Source of the DNA: an uncultured Duncaniella sp.
GTDB lineage: Bacteria > Bacteroidota > Bacteroidia > Bacteroidales > Muribaculaceae
Direction: 5' to 3'
Assembly: GCA_910576785.1 (NCBI GenBank)
Contig: CAJTJG010000015.1
Coordinates: 1 to 64,000 of the forward strand
DNA: 64,000 nucleotides
Shown here: positions 18,124 through 25,477 of the stretch, piece after piece
Layout of the letters: every line of letters begins with the position of its first letter
Position numbering within the stretch: the first letter of the stretch is position 1
Made by a program: the position numbers and the translations under genes
Notes under the pieces: generated by a model
What the model saw: only the letters and a program-made list of their open reading frames with translations
Told to the model about the DNA's origin: nothing
Databases searched by the model: none

Positions 18124-19700
18124 CAGAATTCGCTTGAGAAGTGGAATTTTATCTTGGGGAAATCATTCTGGGCCATCTGCAGCACATAGCCCGAGTCGGC
18201 AAGGAACACATCGCGCCCCTCGCGGTCCACGGCCATGAACTGATATTTCCTCTTCTTGAACGCAGCGAGTGCCTCAGCATCCTCGCTCTCTATCCAGCAT
18301 GCCTTGTAGAGCGATATCGGCTCCCAGCGGCACTGAGCGCCATACTCATGCTCGAGACGGTACTGTATCACCTCAAACTGGAGCTGACCCACCGTACCGA
18401 TGATCTTGCGGCCGTTGAACTGATTGACAAAAAGCTGCGCCACACCCTCGTCCATGAGCTGCTGTATACCCTTCTCAAGCTGCTTCGACTTCATGGGGTC
18501 GGCATTCTCGATATACTTGAACATCTCGGGCGAGAAGCTCGGAAGACCCTTGAAATGGATCGCTTCGCCCGACGTGAGCGTATCGCCTATCTTGAAGTTG
18601 CCCGTGTCGGGTATACCCACGATATCGCCCGGATAAGCCTCGTCCACTATGCTCTTCTTCTGAGCCATGAATGCCGTAGGGGCAGCGAACTTCAGCATCT
18701 TGCCGGTGCGCATGTGCTTGTAGGGAGCGTTGCGCTCAAACTTGCCCGAGCATATCTTCACGAACGCTATGCACGAACGGTGGTTGGGATCCATATTGGC
18801 ATGGATCTTGAACACGAATCCCGAGAATCCCTCCTCGTCGGGCTTCACCACGCGCTCCTCCGCAGTGGTGGGCTTGGGTGCCGGGGCTATCTCCACAAAG
18901 CAGTCCAGAAGCTCCTTGACGCCAAACGTGTTGAGCGCCGATCCGAAGAACACCGGAGCCACCTCGCCGCGCAGATAGGCCTCGCGGTCAAACTCGGGAT
19001 ACACACCCTCTATCAGCTCCAGATCCTCGCGGAGCTTGGCGGCATCGGTCTCGCCTACGCTCTCATCCACGCGCGGATCATCCACCGAGTCGATCTCCAC
19101 ACGCTCGCTCACCCTCTGCTTGTCGGGGGTGAAAAGATCGAGCGAGTGCTCATAGATATTGTATACACCCTTGAATTTCTCACCTATGTTGATAGGCCAC
19201 GACAGGGGGCGCACACTGATCTTAAGCTCGCTCTCGAGCTCATCGAGAATGTCAAACGGATCGCGGCCCTCGCGGTCAAGCTTGTTCACGAATATGATCA
19301 CCGGGGTGTTGCGCATGCGGCACACCTCCATGAGCTTGCGGGTCTGCCGCTCCACGCCCTTGGCCACGTCCACCACTATGATCACACTGTCCACAGCCGT
19401 GAGCGTGCGGTAGGTGTCCTCGGCGAAGTCCTGGTGACCCGGCGTGTCGAGGATGTTTATCTTATAGTCACCGTAGTTGAATCCCATCACCGAAGTGGCC
19501 ACAGAGATACCTCTCTGCTTCTCGATCTCCATCCAGTCGGAAGTGGCTGTCTTCTTGATCTTGTTCGACTTTACCGCGCCGGCTATGTGGATGGCACCGC
19601 CGAACAGCAGGAGCTTCTCCGTGAGGGTGGTCTTTCCCGCGTCAGGGTGGGAGATGATGGCGAATGTACGCCTGCGTGCTATTTCGTCGCTCAGAGCCAT
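18123..19700 (-). CDS. prfC: Peptide chain release factor 3
   Basis: RF3 is the GTPase that recycles RF1/RF2 from terminated ribosomes. The 525-residue protein has G1 HPDAGKTT (18-25), the switch I segment ending [10 protein letters not shown]3 DTPGHQDF (85-92), G4 NKLD (139-142), and the C-terminal domain block of bacterial RF3. Its start overlaps the rfbC stop by one base (TAATG) and its stop overlaps the ATPase start by one base, implying translational coupling of three functionally unrelated genes. Confidence 0.96.
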   Translation of the reverse strand: MALSDEIARRRTFAIISHPDAGKTTLTEKLLLFGGAIHIAGAVKSNKIKKTATSDWMEIEKQRGISVATSVMGFNYGDYKINILDTPGHQDFAEDTYRTLTAVDSVIIVVDVAKGVERQTRKLMEVCRMRNTPVIIFVNKLDREGRDPFDILDELESELKISVRPLSWPINIGEKFKGVYNIYEHSLDLFTPDKQRVSERVEIDSVDDPRVDESVGETDAAKLREDLELIEGVYPEFDREAYLRGEVAPVFFGSALNTFGVKELLDCFVEIAPAPKPTTAEERVVKPDEEGFSGFVFKIHANMDPNHRSCIAFVKICSGKFERNAPYKHMRTGKMLKFAAPTAFMAQKKSIVDEAYPGDIVGIPDTGNFKIGDTLTSGEAIHFKGLPSFSPEMFKYIENADPMKSKQLEKGIQQLMDEGVAQLFVNQFNGRKIIGTVGQLQFEVIQYRLEHEYGAQCRWEPISLYKACWIESEDAEALAAFKKRKYQFMAVDREGRDVFLADSGYVLQMAQNDFPKIKFHFSSEF

Positions 19701-20272
19701 TATTCGTAGAGGTCTATGTTTATATCAAAAGGCGAATCGAACTCCTTCAGCTGTGGATGGCGTGTATCCTTCTCGCTGAGCAGGGCCTCGGCCGGATCGA
19801 GCATCCAGTCTATGCCGAGCGAGCCGTCGGCTATCGATATGCCGCCGTCGGCCTGGGGGGCATAGTAGTTGTCACACTTGTACTGGAACACGGCCACGTC
19901 CGACAGCACCGCGAACCCGTGGGCGAATCCCCTCGGCACGAAGAGCTGGCGGTGGTTGTCCTCGGTCAGCTCCACGGCCACATGCTGCCCGTAGGTGGGC
20001 GATCCCTTGCGGATATCCACGGCCACGTCGAGCACACGGCCCTTCACGCATCTCACAAGCTTGCTCTGTGTGAAAGGCGGACGCTGGAAGTGTAGCCCGC
20101 GCATCACTCCGCGCGTTGACATCGACTCATTGTCCTGCACGAACTTGACGGGACGTACCTTCTCGTCAAACTCCCGCTGTGAATAGCTCTCGAAAAAATA
20201 TCCTCTCGCGTCGTTGAAGACACGCGGCTCTATAATCACCACTCCGTCGATGGCGGTCTTTATCACTTCCAT
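19700..20272 (-). CDS. rfbC: dTDP-4-dehydrorhamnose 3,5-epimerase
   Basis: RfbC/RmlC epimerises dTDP-4-keto-6-deoxyglucose on the way to dTDP-L-rhamnose for surface polysaccharides. The 190-residue cupin has the [10 protein letters not shown] block (21-30), catalytic His61 in RGLHFQ, and Tyr131 in the VAVFQYKCD strand. The start at 20272 is preferred to an in-frame ATG at 20359, because the extra 29 codons would read through the promoter (-7 box at 20299-20306). No rfbA, rfbB or rfbD is nearby. Confidence 0.94.
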   Translation of the reverse strand: MEVIKTAIDGVVIIEPRVFNDARGYFFESYSQREFDEKVRPVKFVQDNESMSTRGVMRGLHFQRPPFTQSKLVRCVKGRVLDVAVDIRKGSPTYGQHVAVELTEDNHRQLFVPRGFAHGFAVLSDVAVFQYKCDNYYAPQADGGISIADGSLGIDWMLDPAEALLSEKDTRHPQLKEFDSPFDINIDLYE

Positions 20273-20298
20273 TTTGTATATCTTGTTGAAAATCGCCG

Positions 20299-20306
20299 CA
20301 AAATTA
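20299..20306 (-). promoter_or_regulatory. -7 box of rfbC-prfC-ATPase
   Basis: TAATTTTG on the minus strand, 26 nt before the chosen rfbC start. It supports that start over the longer ORF. Confidence 0.55.
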
Positions 20307-20405
20307 CAAAAAAAGGCCCAATTGCGGAAATAATCATACAGAATCCATTTGTAATTCATTTGTGGAATTCATTTGCTCGGATTTGTATAATCATGAAAAG
20401 ACTCT

Positions 20406-20413
20406 TAATTTTG
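20406..20413 (+). promoter_or_regulatory. -7 box upstream of the broken GNAT gene
   Basis: TAATTTTG on the + strand, divergent from rfbC. The 68-nt leader that would follow contains the imperfect palindrome-like string ccccagagg ... ccttgggg. Confidence 0.45.
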
Positions 20414-20481
20414 CATTTGAGTCCCCAGAGGGTCACTGTTGAAGGACAGACCTTGGGGTTCGGTTCTTAATCCCGTTATCT

Positions 20482-20967
20482 ATGAAAATACTACAGTATG
20501 ATGACTCGTTCAAGGATGAAGTGATATCCCTGATACTTGATATTCAAAACAATGAGGCCGGCATAAACCTGTCATTGGCCGAACAGCCCGACCTCAGCGA
20601 CATCACCGGAGCCTACATGGCCGGAGGTGGCAATTTCTGGGTGGCCGTCGATGCCGGCGGTCAGCTCATCGGCACCCTGGCGCTGATGATGCTCGGCGAT
20701 GGATGGGCCGTGCTGAAGAAGTTTTTCGTGCGGTCGGACTATCGCTCCCATGGGGTAGGGCTGGCACTCTATGAAGTGCTTCTTGACCACGCCTCCCGCC
20801 ATAGAGTCTGACACATTATTCTCGACACACCATCGGTGGCGGTGAAATCACATGCTTTTTACGAGCGGGCCGGATTCAGAAGGATTGACAAAGCCGGTCT
20901 GCCTGTCAGATATGAATATCCCGACAGGGATTCGCTGCTTTACAGACTCGACTTGCAATCAGAATAG
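20482..20967 (+). pseudogene. GNAT N-acetyltransferase interrupted by an in-frame TGA
   Basis: Codons 1-109 encode the N-terminal part of a GNAT acetyltransferase, including the acetyl-CoA region KKFFVRSDYRSHGVGLALYE. TGA at 20809-20811 then stops the frame, but the same frame continues without further stops to TAG at 20965. That continuation reads HIILDTPS...SHAFYERAGFRRI, the textbook C-terminal GNAT motif (beta strand, then AxxFYExxGF). A full-length enzyme would be 161 codons. A single CGA-to-TGA type change is the simplest explanation; sequencing error or readthrough are alternatives. The downstream yjbQ stop codon abuts it tail to tail. Confidence 0.85.
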
Positions 20968-21378
20968 TCATGACACCACGGTGGCCACTACGCGTCGCGG
21001 GCCGCCATAGTCGCGGAACTCGCACAGATATATCCCCTGCCACGTCCCGAGATTAAGCCGCCCGGCTGTCACGGGAATGGTGAGCGTGCTCCCTACTATT
21101 ATCGCCTTGGCGTGCGAGGGCATATCGTCAGGTCCCTCATCGGTGTGCAGATAGTAGGGTGCGTTTTCCGGCACGAGCCTGTCGAATATCATGTTCAGAT
21201 CATGCCTCACATCGGGGTCGGCGTTCTCATTGAGGGCAAGGGCCGCCGATGTATGCTTTATTATAAGGTGCAGCAGCCCGCATGATGGCAGTTGGCCAAG
21301 ATGGCCGAGTATCTCCGATGTCACCAGATGTATCCCCCTGGGCCGCGCTTTCAGTGTGAATTCGTTCTGTGTTACCAT
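20968..21378 (-). CDS. yjbQ: YjbQ / UPF0047 family protein
   Basis: This 136-residue protein is a typical YjbQ (secondary thiamine-phosphate synthase-like) protein. It shows the conserved IIKHTSAALALNENADPDVRHDL segment (about residues 37-60) and the end LGTWQGIYLCEFRDYGGPRRV. Thiamin phosphate synthase activity is only weak in characterised members and the physiological role is unclear. It is a single gene whose 3' end meets the GNAT pseudogene without any spacer. Confidence 0.92.
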   Translation of the reverse strand: MVTQNEFTLKARPRGIHLVTSEILGHLGQLPSCGLLHLIIKHTSAALALNENADPDVRHDLNMIFDRLVPENAPYYLHTDEGPDDMPSHAKAIIVGSTLTIPVTAGRLNLGTWQGIYLCEFRDYGGPRRVVATVVS

Positions 21379-21424
21379 TTCTTCTTGTTGTATTTGATTC
21401 GGTATTTGGATCGTTCCTCAATAT

Positions 21425-21457
21425 TTCAGCCCGACGAATACGTTTCATCGGGCTGAA
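21425..21457 (-). terminator. Hairpin between the 50-residue gene and yjbQ
   Basis: ttcagcccga (21425-21434) pairs perfectly with tcgggctgaa (21448-21457) around a 13-nt loop. It lies 67 nt downstream of the small gene at 21524-21676 and upstream of yjbQ, both on the minus strand, so it could end the small gene's transcript. No strong T-run is present. Confidence 0.5.
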
Positions 21458-21523
21458 TGTGTTTAGTGATATTGAGTTGACGCACTCTGCATCTTGATTG
21501 AAACTCCTCTCTGGTCATTTTTC

Positions 21524-21676
21524 TTAATTGACCATCATCTTCATTACGGTCTCGTAAGACTGTCGGATTTGAGCACGTTTTTCAGAGGATACCTTGGGAG
21601 GATTCTGCATACGTTTTTCAAATCTTTTGGCATCCGAACCAAAGAGAATCGGTGTTTCTTTAATAGGCCTTGCCAT
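21524..21676 (-). CDS. 50-residue conserved-looking basic protein (MARPIKETP type)
   Basis: A short minus-strand gene reading MARPIKETPILFGSDAKRF at its start and ending SYETVMKMMVN, 50 codons plus TAA. I recognise the opening MARPIKETPxLxGxDAxxF from small orphan proteins seen in many Bacteroidales genomes, often among toxin-antitoxin or defence-type genes; that is memory, not a search. It is rich in Lys/Arg, has no signal or membrane segment, and the C-terminal half (VSSEKRAQIRQSYETV) looks like one helix. A -7 box (TACTTTTG, 21706-21713) lies 29 nt upstream, supporting expression. Function is unknown. Confidence 0.75.
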   Translation of the reverse strand: MARPIKETPILFGSDAKRFEKRMQNPPKVSSEKRAQIRQSYETVMKMMVN

Positions 21677-21705
21677 ATCAACGTGGGTTTAGTTCCTTAT
21701 TATTA

Positions 21706-21713
21706 CAAAAGTA
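21706..21713 (-). promoter_or_regulatory. -7 box of the 50-residue gene
   Basis: TACTTTTG on the minus strand, 29 nt before the ATG at 21676. The upstream -33 element is not clear. Confidence 0.55.
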
Positions 21714-21832
21714 CAACAAATATTCGATATAAGTTGATTTTGCTGAAAGAAAAGCTACAAGACAATTCTTTATCATCTCTATTATATAACAAATTTGGTG
21801 ACAGCGGATAGAAGCGGTTGGTGAGGAGATAA

Positions 21833-21935
21833 CGCGAAGCAAAAAAAACTTTTGTTTCTTCTGCATACCTTCTGTCCCTTCTGTTTCTTGTTATATTGCT
21901 CCAGGCTAATGCGGAATACGTTATAGGGACTTTTC
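21833..21935 (+). repeat. Composite intergenic repeat, copy C
   Basis: It has 'cgcgaagc' + A-tract + 'cttttgtttcttctgc' + 'cttctgtcccttctgtttcttg' + 'ttatattgctcc', then the palindromic 'ctaatgcggaatacgttatag' and 'ggactt'. Blocks run in the same order as in the right half of copy D (25299-25390). Confidence 0.75.
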
Positions 21936-22007
21936 TATGGTTTAGTATCATTTTGTGATGCAAATTTAGGGAATATTCAGAAAAATTTCGATAGAACTTG
22001 CAATTTG

Positions 22008-22039
22008 TTTGGAAATATCAAAAATAGATTGTAGATTTG
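22008..22039 (+). promoter_or_regulatory. Promoter of the trpB leader
   Basis: TTTG (22008-22011), a 20-nt spacer, and TAGATTTG (22032-22039) match the Bacteroidetes promoter well. The transcript should start near 22045, giving a leader of about 230 nt before trpB. Confidence 0.75.
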
Positions 22040-22058
22040 CGGCATAAACAAGGATTTA

Positions 22059-22121
22059 ATGAGATATTCTACAAATCATAGATTTTGGTGTCGCATCGGT
22101 AATAACTATCGATGGCGGTGA
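22059..22121 (+). CDS. trpB leader peptide with two Trp codons
   Basis: A 20-codon ORF begins about 14 nt after the predicted transcription start, preceded by the ribosome site aagga (22050-22054) four bases from the ATG. The peptide contains Trp at positions 10 and 19 and ends YRWR. The second Trp codon (22113-22115) is followed by one Arg codon, whose first base (22116) is also the first base of the terminator stem; the TGA (22119-22121) lies inside that stem. A ribosome paused at Trp19 for lack of charged tRNA-Trp would cover the terminator's 5' arm, so the ORF is a natural candidate for a ribosome-mediated attenuator of trpB. Too short for a database-style gene call; inference rests on layout. 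Confidence 0.65.
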   Translation: MRYSTNHRFWCRIGNNYRWR

Positions 22122-22141
22122 TTGTGTAATCACCGGTTTTT
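22116..22141 (+). terminator. Attenuator terminator in the trpB leader
   Basis: cggtgatt (22116-22123) and aatcaccg (22128-22135) form a perfect 8-bp stem with a gtgt loop, followed by gttttta. The 5' arm overlaps the last codon and stop of the leader peptide. It lies 133 nt before trpB, well inside the leader. Confidence 0.75.
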
Positions 22142-22183
22142 ATAATCAAACCTAACACGACGTTTGCTTAACGTAGCTTACGG

Positions 22184-22231
22184 GAAAAGAGCCACCGATA
22201 TGTCCAACAGCATTTCCGGCAGGCTCTTTTC
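22184..22231 (+). promoter_or_regulatory. Second leader hairpin before trpB
   Basis: gaaaagagcc (22184-22193) pairs with ggctcttttc (22222-22231), a perfect 10-bp stem around a 28-nt loop, ending 43 nt before the trpB start. The loop's accgat (22194-22199) could alternatively pair with atcggt at 22095-22100 inside the leader ORF, offering a competing long-range fold. A smaller acgtt/aacgt stem lies at about 22160-22174. Confidence 0.5.
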
Positions 22232-22274
22232 TCATTTATTACATTTACAAAAAACAATAAAAAAACATACAGAT

Positions 22275-23471
22275 ATGGCAAAATATCATTCCCTTCTTCC
22301 GGTGGACGCCGAGGGCTACTACGGCCGTTTCGGTGGAGCGTTTGTCCCCGAGATTCTCAAGAACAACATCGAGGCGCTGCGTGAGGCCTTCGAGCGCTAT
22401 GTGGACGACGAGGAGTTCAACCGCGAGCTCGACACCCTGTTGCGCGACTATGTAGGTCGCCCAACGCCGCTCTACAAGGCCTCGCGTCTCAGCGAGCACT
22501 ACGGCACCAACATCTACCTCAAGCGCGAGGACCTGTGTCACACGGGTGCCCACAAGATCAACAATGCCCTTGGGCAGGTGCTCCTGGCCAAGCGCATGGG
22601 TAAGCGCCACGTCATAGCCGAGACCGGAGCCGGACAGCACGGTGTGGCCACAGCCACCGCATGTGCGCTCATGGGCATGGAGTGCACGGTGTTCATGGGT
22701 GAGATGGACGTGAAGCGTCAGCACCCCAACGTGCAGCGCATGAAGATGCTCGGCGCCAAGGTGGAGGCCGTGACGAGCGGCGACCGTGCCCTCAAGGACG
22801 CCGTCGACGAGGCTTTGGCCTACTGGTGTGCCCACCCCGACAGCTTCTATCTGCTCGGCAGTGCCGTTGGGCCGCATCCTTATCCCGAGATGGTGGCCCG
22901 TTTCCAGTCAGTGATCAGCGAGGAGATACGCCGTCAGCTCCTGCAAGCCGAGGGTAGGGAATTGCCCGACTATGTTGTGGCATGCATAGGCGGAGGTAGC
23001 AACGCCGCCGGAGCCTTCTATCATTTTGTCGGAGAACCATCCGTAGGCCTCATAGCCGTCGAGGCGGCGGGCGAGGGCATCGACACCCCGCGCACGGCAG
23101 CCACACTTCATGTGGGCACCGAGGGTATCATACATGGTTTCCGCACCATTGTCATGCAGACTCCCGCGGGCGATATCGCCGAACCATACTCCATCTCGGC
23201 CGGACTTGACTATCCCGGCATAGGCCCTCTGCAGGCATATCTCGCTTCCACCGGACGCTCGGAGGTTCTTGCTGTGACCGACGGCGGTGCTCTCGCAGCC
23301 GCCCGCCGTCTGGCTCGCGAGGAGGGCATCATCCCGGCTCTCGAGTCGTCTCACGCTCTGGGTGCGCTCGATGTCAGGAAATTCGCTCCTGACGATATCG
23401 TCGTGATCAACCTCTCGGGCCGTGGCGACAAAGATATGGACACATATATATCCATGATGGATCGCGGTTGA
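22275..23471 (+). CDS. trpB: Tryptophan synthase beta chain (isolated)
   Basis: TrpB condenses indole with serine to make tryptophan using PLP. The 398-residue protein is the standard TrpB1 type: PLP lysine Lys94 in HTGAHKINN, catalytic Glu116 in AETGAGQHG, phosphate-binding GGGSNA, and the C-terminal SGRGDKD. I place the start at 22275 (MAKYHSLLPVD); the frame is open further upstream but runs through the leader hairpins. No trpA, trpC, trpD or trpE is in the window, so this is a stand-alone trpB. It is preceded by an attenuator-like leader and followed 112 nt later by tryptophanase, which makes the indole that a free TrpB could re-use. Confidence 0.96.
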   Translation: MAKYHSLLPVDAEGYYGRFGGAFVPEILKNNIEALREAFERYVDDEEFNRELDTLLRDYVGRPTPLYKASRLSEHYGTNIYLKREDLCHTGAHKINNALGQVLLAKRMGKRHVIAETGAGQHGVATATACALMGMECTVFMGEMDVKRQHPNVQRMKMLGAKVEAVTSGDRALKDAVDEALAYWCAHPDSFYLLGSAVGPHPYPEMVARFQSVISEEIRRQLLQAEGRELPDYVVACIGGGSNAAGAFYHFVGEPSVGLIAVEAAGEGIDTPRTAATLHVGTEGIIHGFRTIVMQTPAGDIAEPYSISAGLDYPGIGPLQAYLASTGRSEVLAVTDGGALAAARRLAREEGIIPALESSHALGALDVRKFAPDDIVVINLSGRGDKDMDTYISMMDRG

Positions 23472-23495
23472 TATGTTCTAAAATAGTGTTTTTGA

Positions 23496-23633
23496 ATAGG
23501 CTCCACCATCCACGATGTCTCGCCAAAAATGACTATATTTGCAAAAGTTGAATCCTTAATCTATTAACCGACACTAAAATTTTATGGAATTACCTTTTGC
23601 AGAGTCATGGCGCATCAAGATGGTGGAGCCTAT
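23496..23633. repeat. 15-bp inverted repeat bracketing the tnaA start
   Basis: ataggctccaccatc (23496-23510) in the trpB-tnaA gap is the exact reverse complement of gatggtggagcctat (23619-23633), which encodes part of tnaA codons 12-17. A readthrough transcript could fold so that the tnaA promoter region and start codon lie in a 108-nt loop. Confidence 0.6.
23534..23541 (+). promoter_or_regulatory. -7 box of tnaA
   Basis: TATATTTG matches the consensus, 42 nt before the tnaA ATG. A TTTG at the normal -33 distance is not seen, so strength or regulation may depend on an activator. Confidence 0.6.
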
Positions 23634-24963
23634 CAGAATGAGCACACGCCGGGAGCGTGAGGAGTGGATCAAGGCCGCTCACTACAACGTTTTCCAGCTT
23701 CCCGCCGAGCAGGTCTACATAGACCTCCTCACCGACTCGGGCACAGGTGCTATGAGCGACCGCCAGTGGGCTGCCATGATGATGGGCGACGAGAGCTATG
23801 CCGGAGCCAAATCATTCTTCCACATGCGCGACATGATCACCCGTATCACAGGGTTCCCCATCGTCATCCCCACCCATCAGGGACGTGCCGCTGAGAATGT
23901 TCTGTTCAGTGCGCTTGTCAAGGAAGGCGACATCGTGCCCGGCAACTCACATTTCGACACCACAAAGGGTCACATAGAGAGCCGCAAGGCTTTTGCCGTG
24001 GACTGTACCATCGACGAGGCCAAGGACACTCAGCTCGAGCATCCGTTCAAGGGTAATGTAGATCTCGACAAACTCGAGAAGGTAGTTTCAGAAAATCCCG
24101 GCAAGATACCCTTCATCATCGTCACCGTCACCAACAATACCGCAGGAGGCCAGCCCGTATCCATGGCCAATCTCCGTGGTGTGCGCGAGTTGGCCGACCG
24201 CCATGGTCTGCGTGTCATCTTCGACTCCGCACGCTTTGCCGAGAACGCCTACTTCATCAAGACACGCGAGGAGGGCTACGCCGACAAGACCATCAAGGAG
24301 ATCGTGCGCGAGATGTTCGCGCTCGCCGACGGCATGACCATGTCGGCCAAGAAGGACGCCATCGTCAACATGGGCGGCTTCATAGCCACCCGTCACGAGG
24401 ACTGGGCCGAAGGAGCCAAACGCTTCTCCATCCCCTTCGAGGGATATCTCACATACGGTGGCATGAATGGTCGCGACATGGAGGCTCTTGCCGTAGGTCT
24501 TGATGAGAACACCGAGTACGACAATCTCCGCACACGCATCCACCAGGTGGAATACCTCGCCAAGCGTCTCGACGAGTTCGGCATACCCTACCAGCGTCCT
24601 GCCGGAGGCCACGCCATATTTGTCGATGCCTCAAGAATCCTCACCAATGTCCCCAAAGAGGAGTTCCCAGCACAGACCCTCACCGTCGAGCTCTATCTCG
24701 AGGCCGGCATACGTGGATGCGAGATCGGCTATATACTCGCCGATCGCGATCCCGTCACCCGCGAGAACCGCTTCGGTGGACTCGACCTGCTCCGTCTCGC
24801 CATCCCGCGCCGCACCTATACCGACAATCATATGGATGTCGTGGCCGTGGCGCTCAAGAACGTGTTCGACCGCCGTGGCGAGATCACACGCGGCGTGAAG
24901 ATAACATGGGAGGCTCCCCTCATGCGCCACTTCACCGTGCAGCTCGCCCCTGCCGGTGAGTGA
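23584..24963 (+). CDS. tnaA: Tryptophanase
   Basis: Tryptophanase splits tryptophan into indole, pyruvate and ammonia with PLP and K+. The 459-residue protein has IDLLTDSGTGAMSD (46-59), the DSARFAENAYFIK block (214-226) and the PLP lysine in SAKKD (Lys257). These residues follow tryptophanase rather than tyrosine phenol-lyase (for example DSARFAEN, where TPL has DATRCVEN). The opening MELPFAESWRIKMVEPIR closely resembles the Bacteroides enzyme as I remember it. It directly follows trpB, and no tnaB permease or tnaC-like leader is visible. Confidence 0.94.
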   Translation: MELPFAESWRIKMVEPIRMSTRREREEWIKAAHYNVFQLPAEQVYIDLLTDSGTGAMSDRQWAAMMMGDESYAGAKSFFHMRDMITRITGFPIVIPTHQGRAAENVLFSALVKEGDIVPGNSHFDTTKGHIESRKAFAVDCTIDEAKDTQLEHPFKGNVDLDKLEKVVSENPGKIPFIIVTVTNNTAGGQPVSMANLRGVRELADRHGLRVIFDSARFAENAYFIKTREEGYADKTIKEIVREMFALADGMTMSAKKDAIVNMGGFIATRHEDWAEGAKRFSIPFEGYLTYGGMNGRDMEALAVGLDENTEYDNLRTRIHQVEYLAKRLDEFGIPYQRPAGGHAIFVDASRILTNVPKEEFPAQTLTVELYLEAGIRGCEIGYILADRDPVTRENRFGGLDLLRLAIPRRTYTDNHMDVVAVALKNVFDRRGEITRGVKITWEAPLMRHFTVQLAPAGE

Positions 24964-25024
24964 ATCGGGCTGTAACACAGCGTCATAACCTGAACCTGTA
25001 TTATATTTATAGAAAGATACAGAA

Positions 25025-25088
25025 GGACAAAAGTGACAGAAGGTAATTGATTATTACACAGATAATTAATATTCTGTCACTTTTGTCC
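25025..25088. repeat. Palindromic intergenic repeat (17-bp arms)
   Basis: ggacaaaagtgacagaa (25025-25041) is the exact reverse complement of 25072-25088. This is the short member of the family at 5159-5270 and 33411-33522; the loop carries the same AT-rich aattga..acacaga.aattaat words as at 33411. It lies 62 nt after the tnaA stop and may mark its transcript end. Confidence 0.8.
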
Positions 25089-25109
25089 GTTTTGTCCTGT
25101 CATATAACA

Positions 25110-25390
25110 AATTTGTTATATTGCTCTAAGCTAATGCGTAACACGTTATAGAGACTTCTGCTTTCCAACCTGCGCAAGTATGGGAGTCCCGAAAGGACGA
25201 CGTCGTGGATAACCCCGCACGACTTAGTGCGGGGGCAGAAGTACATTTACGCACAACATATACCTCAGCTCCTAAAAGCCTTCTGTTTCCTCTCTTATCG
25301 CGAAGCCCAAAAAAACTTTTGTTTCTTCTGCATACCTTCTGTTTCTTGTCATATTGCTCCAAGCTAATGCGGTACGCGTTATAGGGACTT
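25110..25390 (+). repeat. Composite intergenic repeat, copy D (longest)
   Basis: Two near-identical segments of about 45 nt ('ttgt.atattgctc.aagctaatgcg' ... 'cgttatag.gacttctg') bound the unit at 25110-25154 and 25345-25393. Between them are 'gggagtcccgaaaggacg', a perfect 8-bp GC hairpin ccccgcac/gtgcgggg (25213-25234), the 'tttacgcacaaca' block shared with copy A, and the A-tract/pyrimidine block shared with all copies. The whole 515-nt gap between tnaA and the next gene (24964-25477) is filled by this and the palindromic repeat; no gene is seen in it. Confidence 0.75.
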
Positions 25391-25464
25391 CTGTATCTTT
25401 CTATATTTTGCCACACCTCCATCTAAAAATCCGAAGAATTTGTGCATTGTATTGATTAAAGTTG

Positions 25465-25472
25465 TAACTTTG
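25465..25472 (+). promoter_or_regulatory. -7 box directly at the start of the 25478 gene
   Basis: TAACTTTG ends five bases before the ATG, with TTTG at 25439-25442 (22-nt spacer). Transcription would begin at or next to the start codon, predicting a leaderless mRNA. Confidence 0.6.
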
Positions 25473-25477
25473 CCGAC

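Noticed and set aside
18141..19709. 522-codon + strand ORF opposite prfC
   Set aside because: It spans prfC almost exactly and has a His/Leu/Arg-rich composition without domains; prfC is certain from its G motifs.
21494..21811. 105-codon + strand ORF in the yjbQ-trpB gap
   Set aside because: It overlaps the better supported 50-residue gene on the minus strand and consists partly of translated repeat/AT-rich sequence.
22164..22274. 37-codon in-frame N-terminal extension of trpB
   Set aside because: It would run through the leader hairpin, is absent from the normal TrpB length, and the family start MAKYH-type is at 22275.
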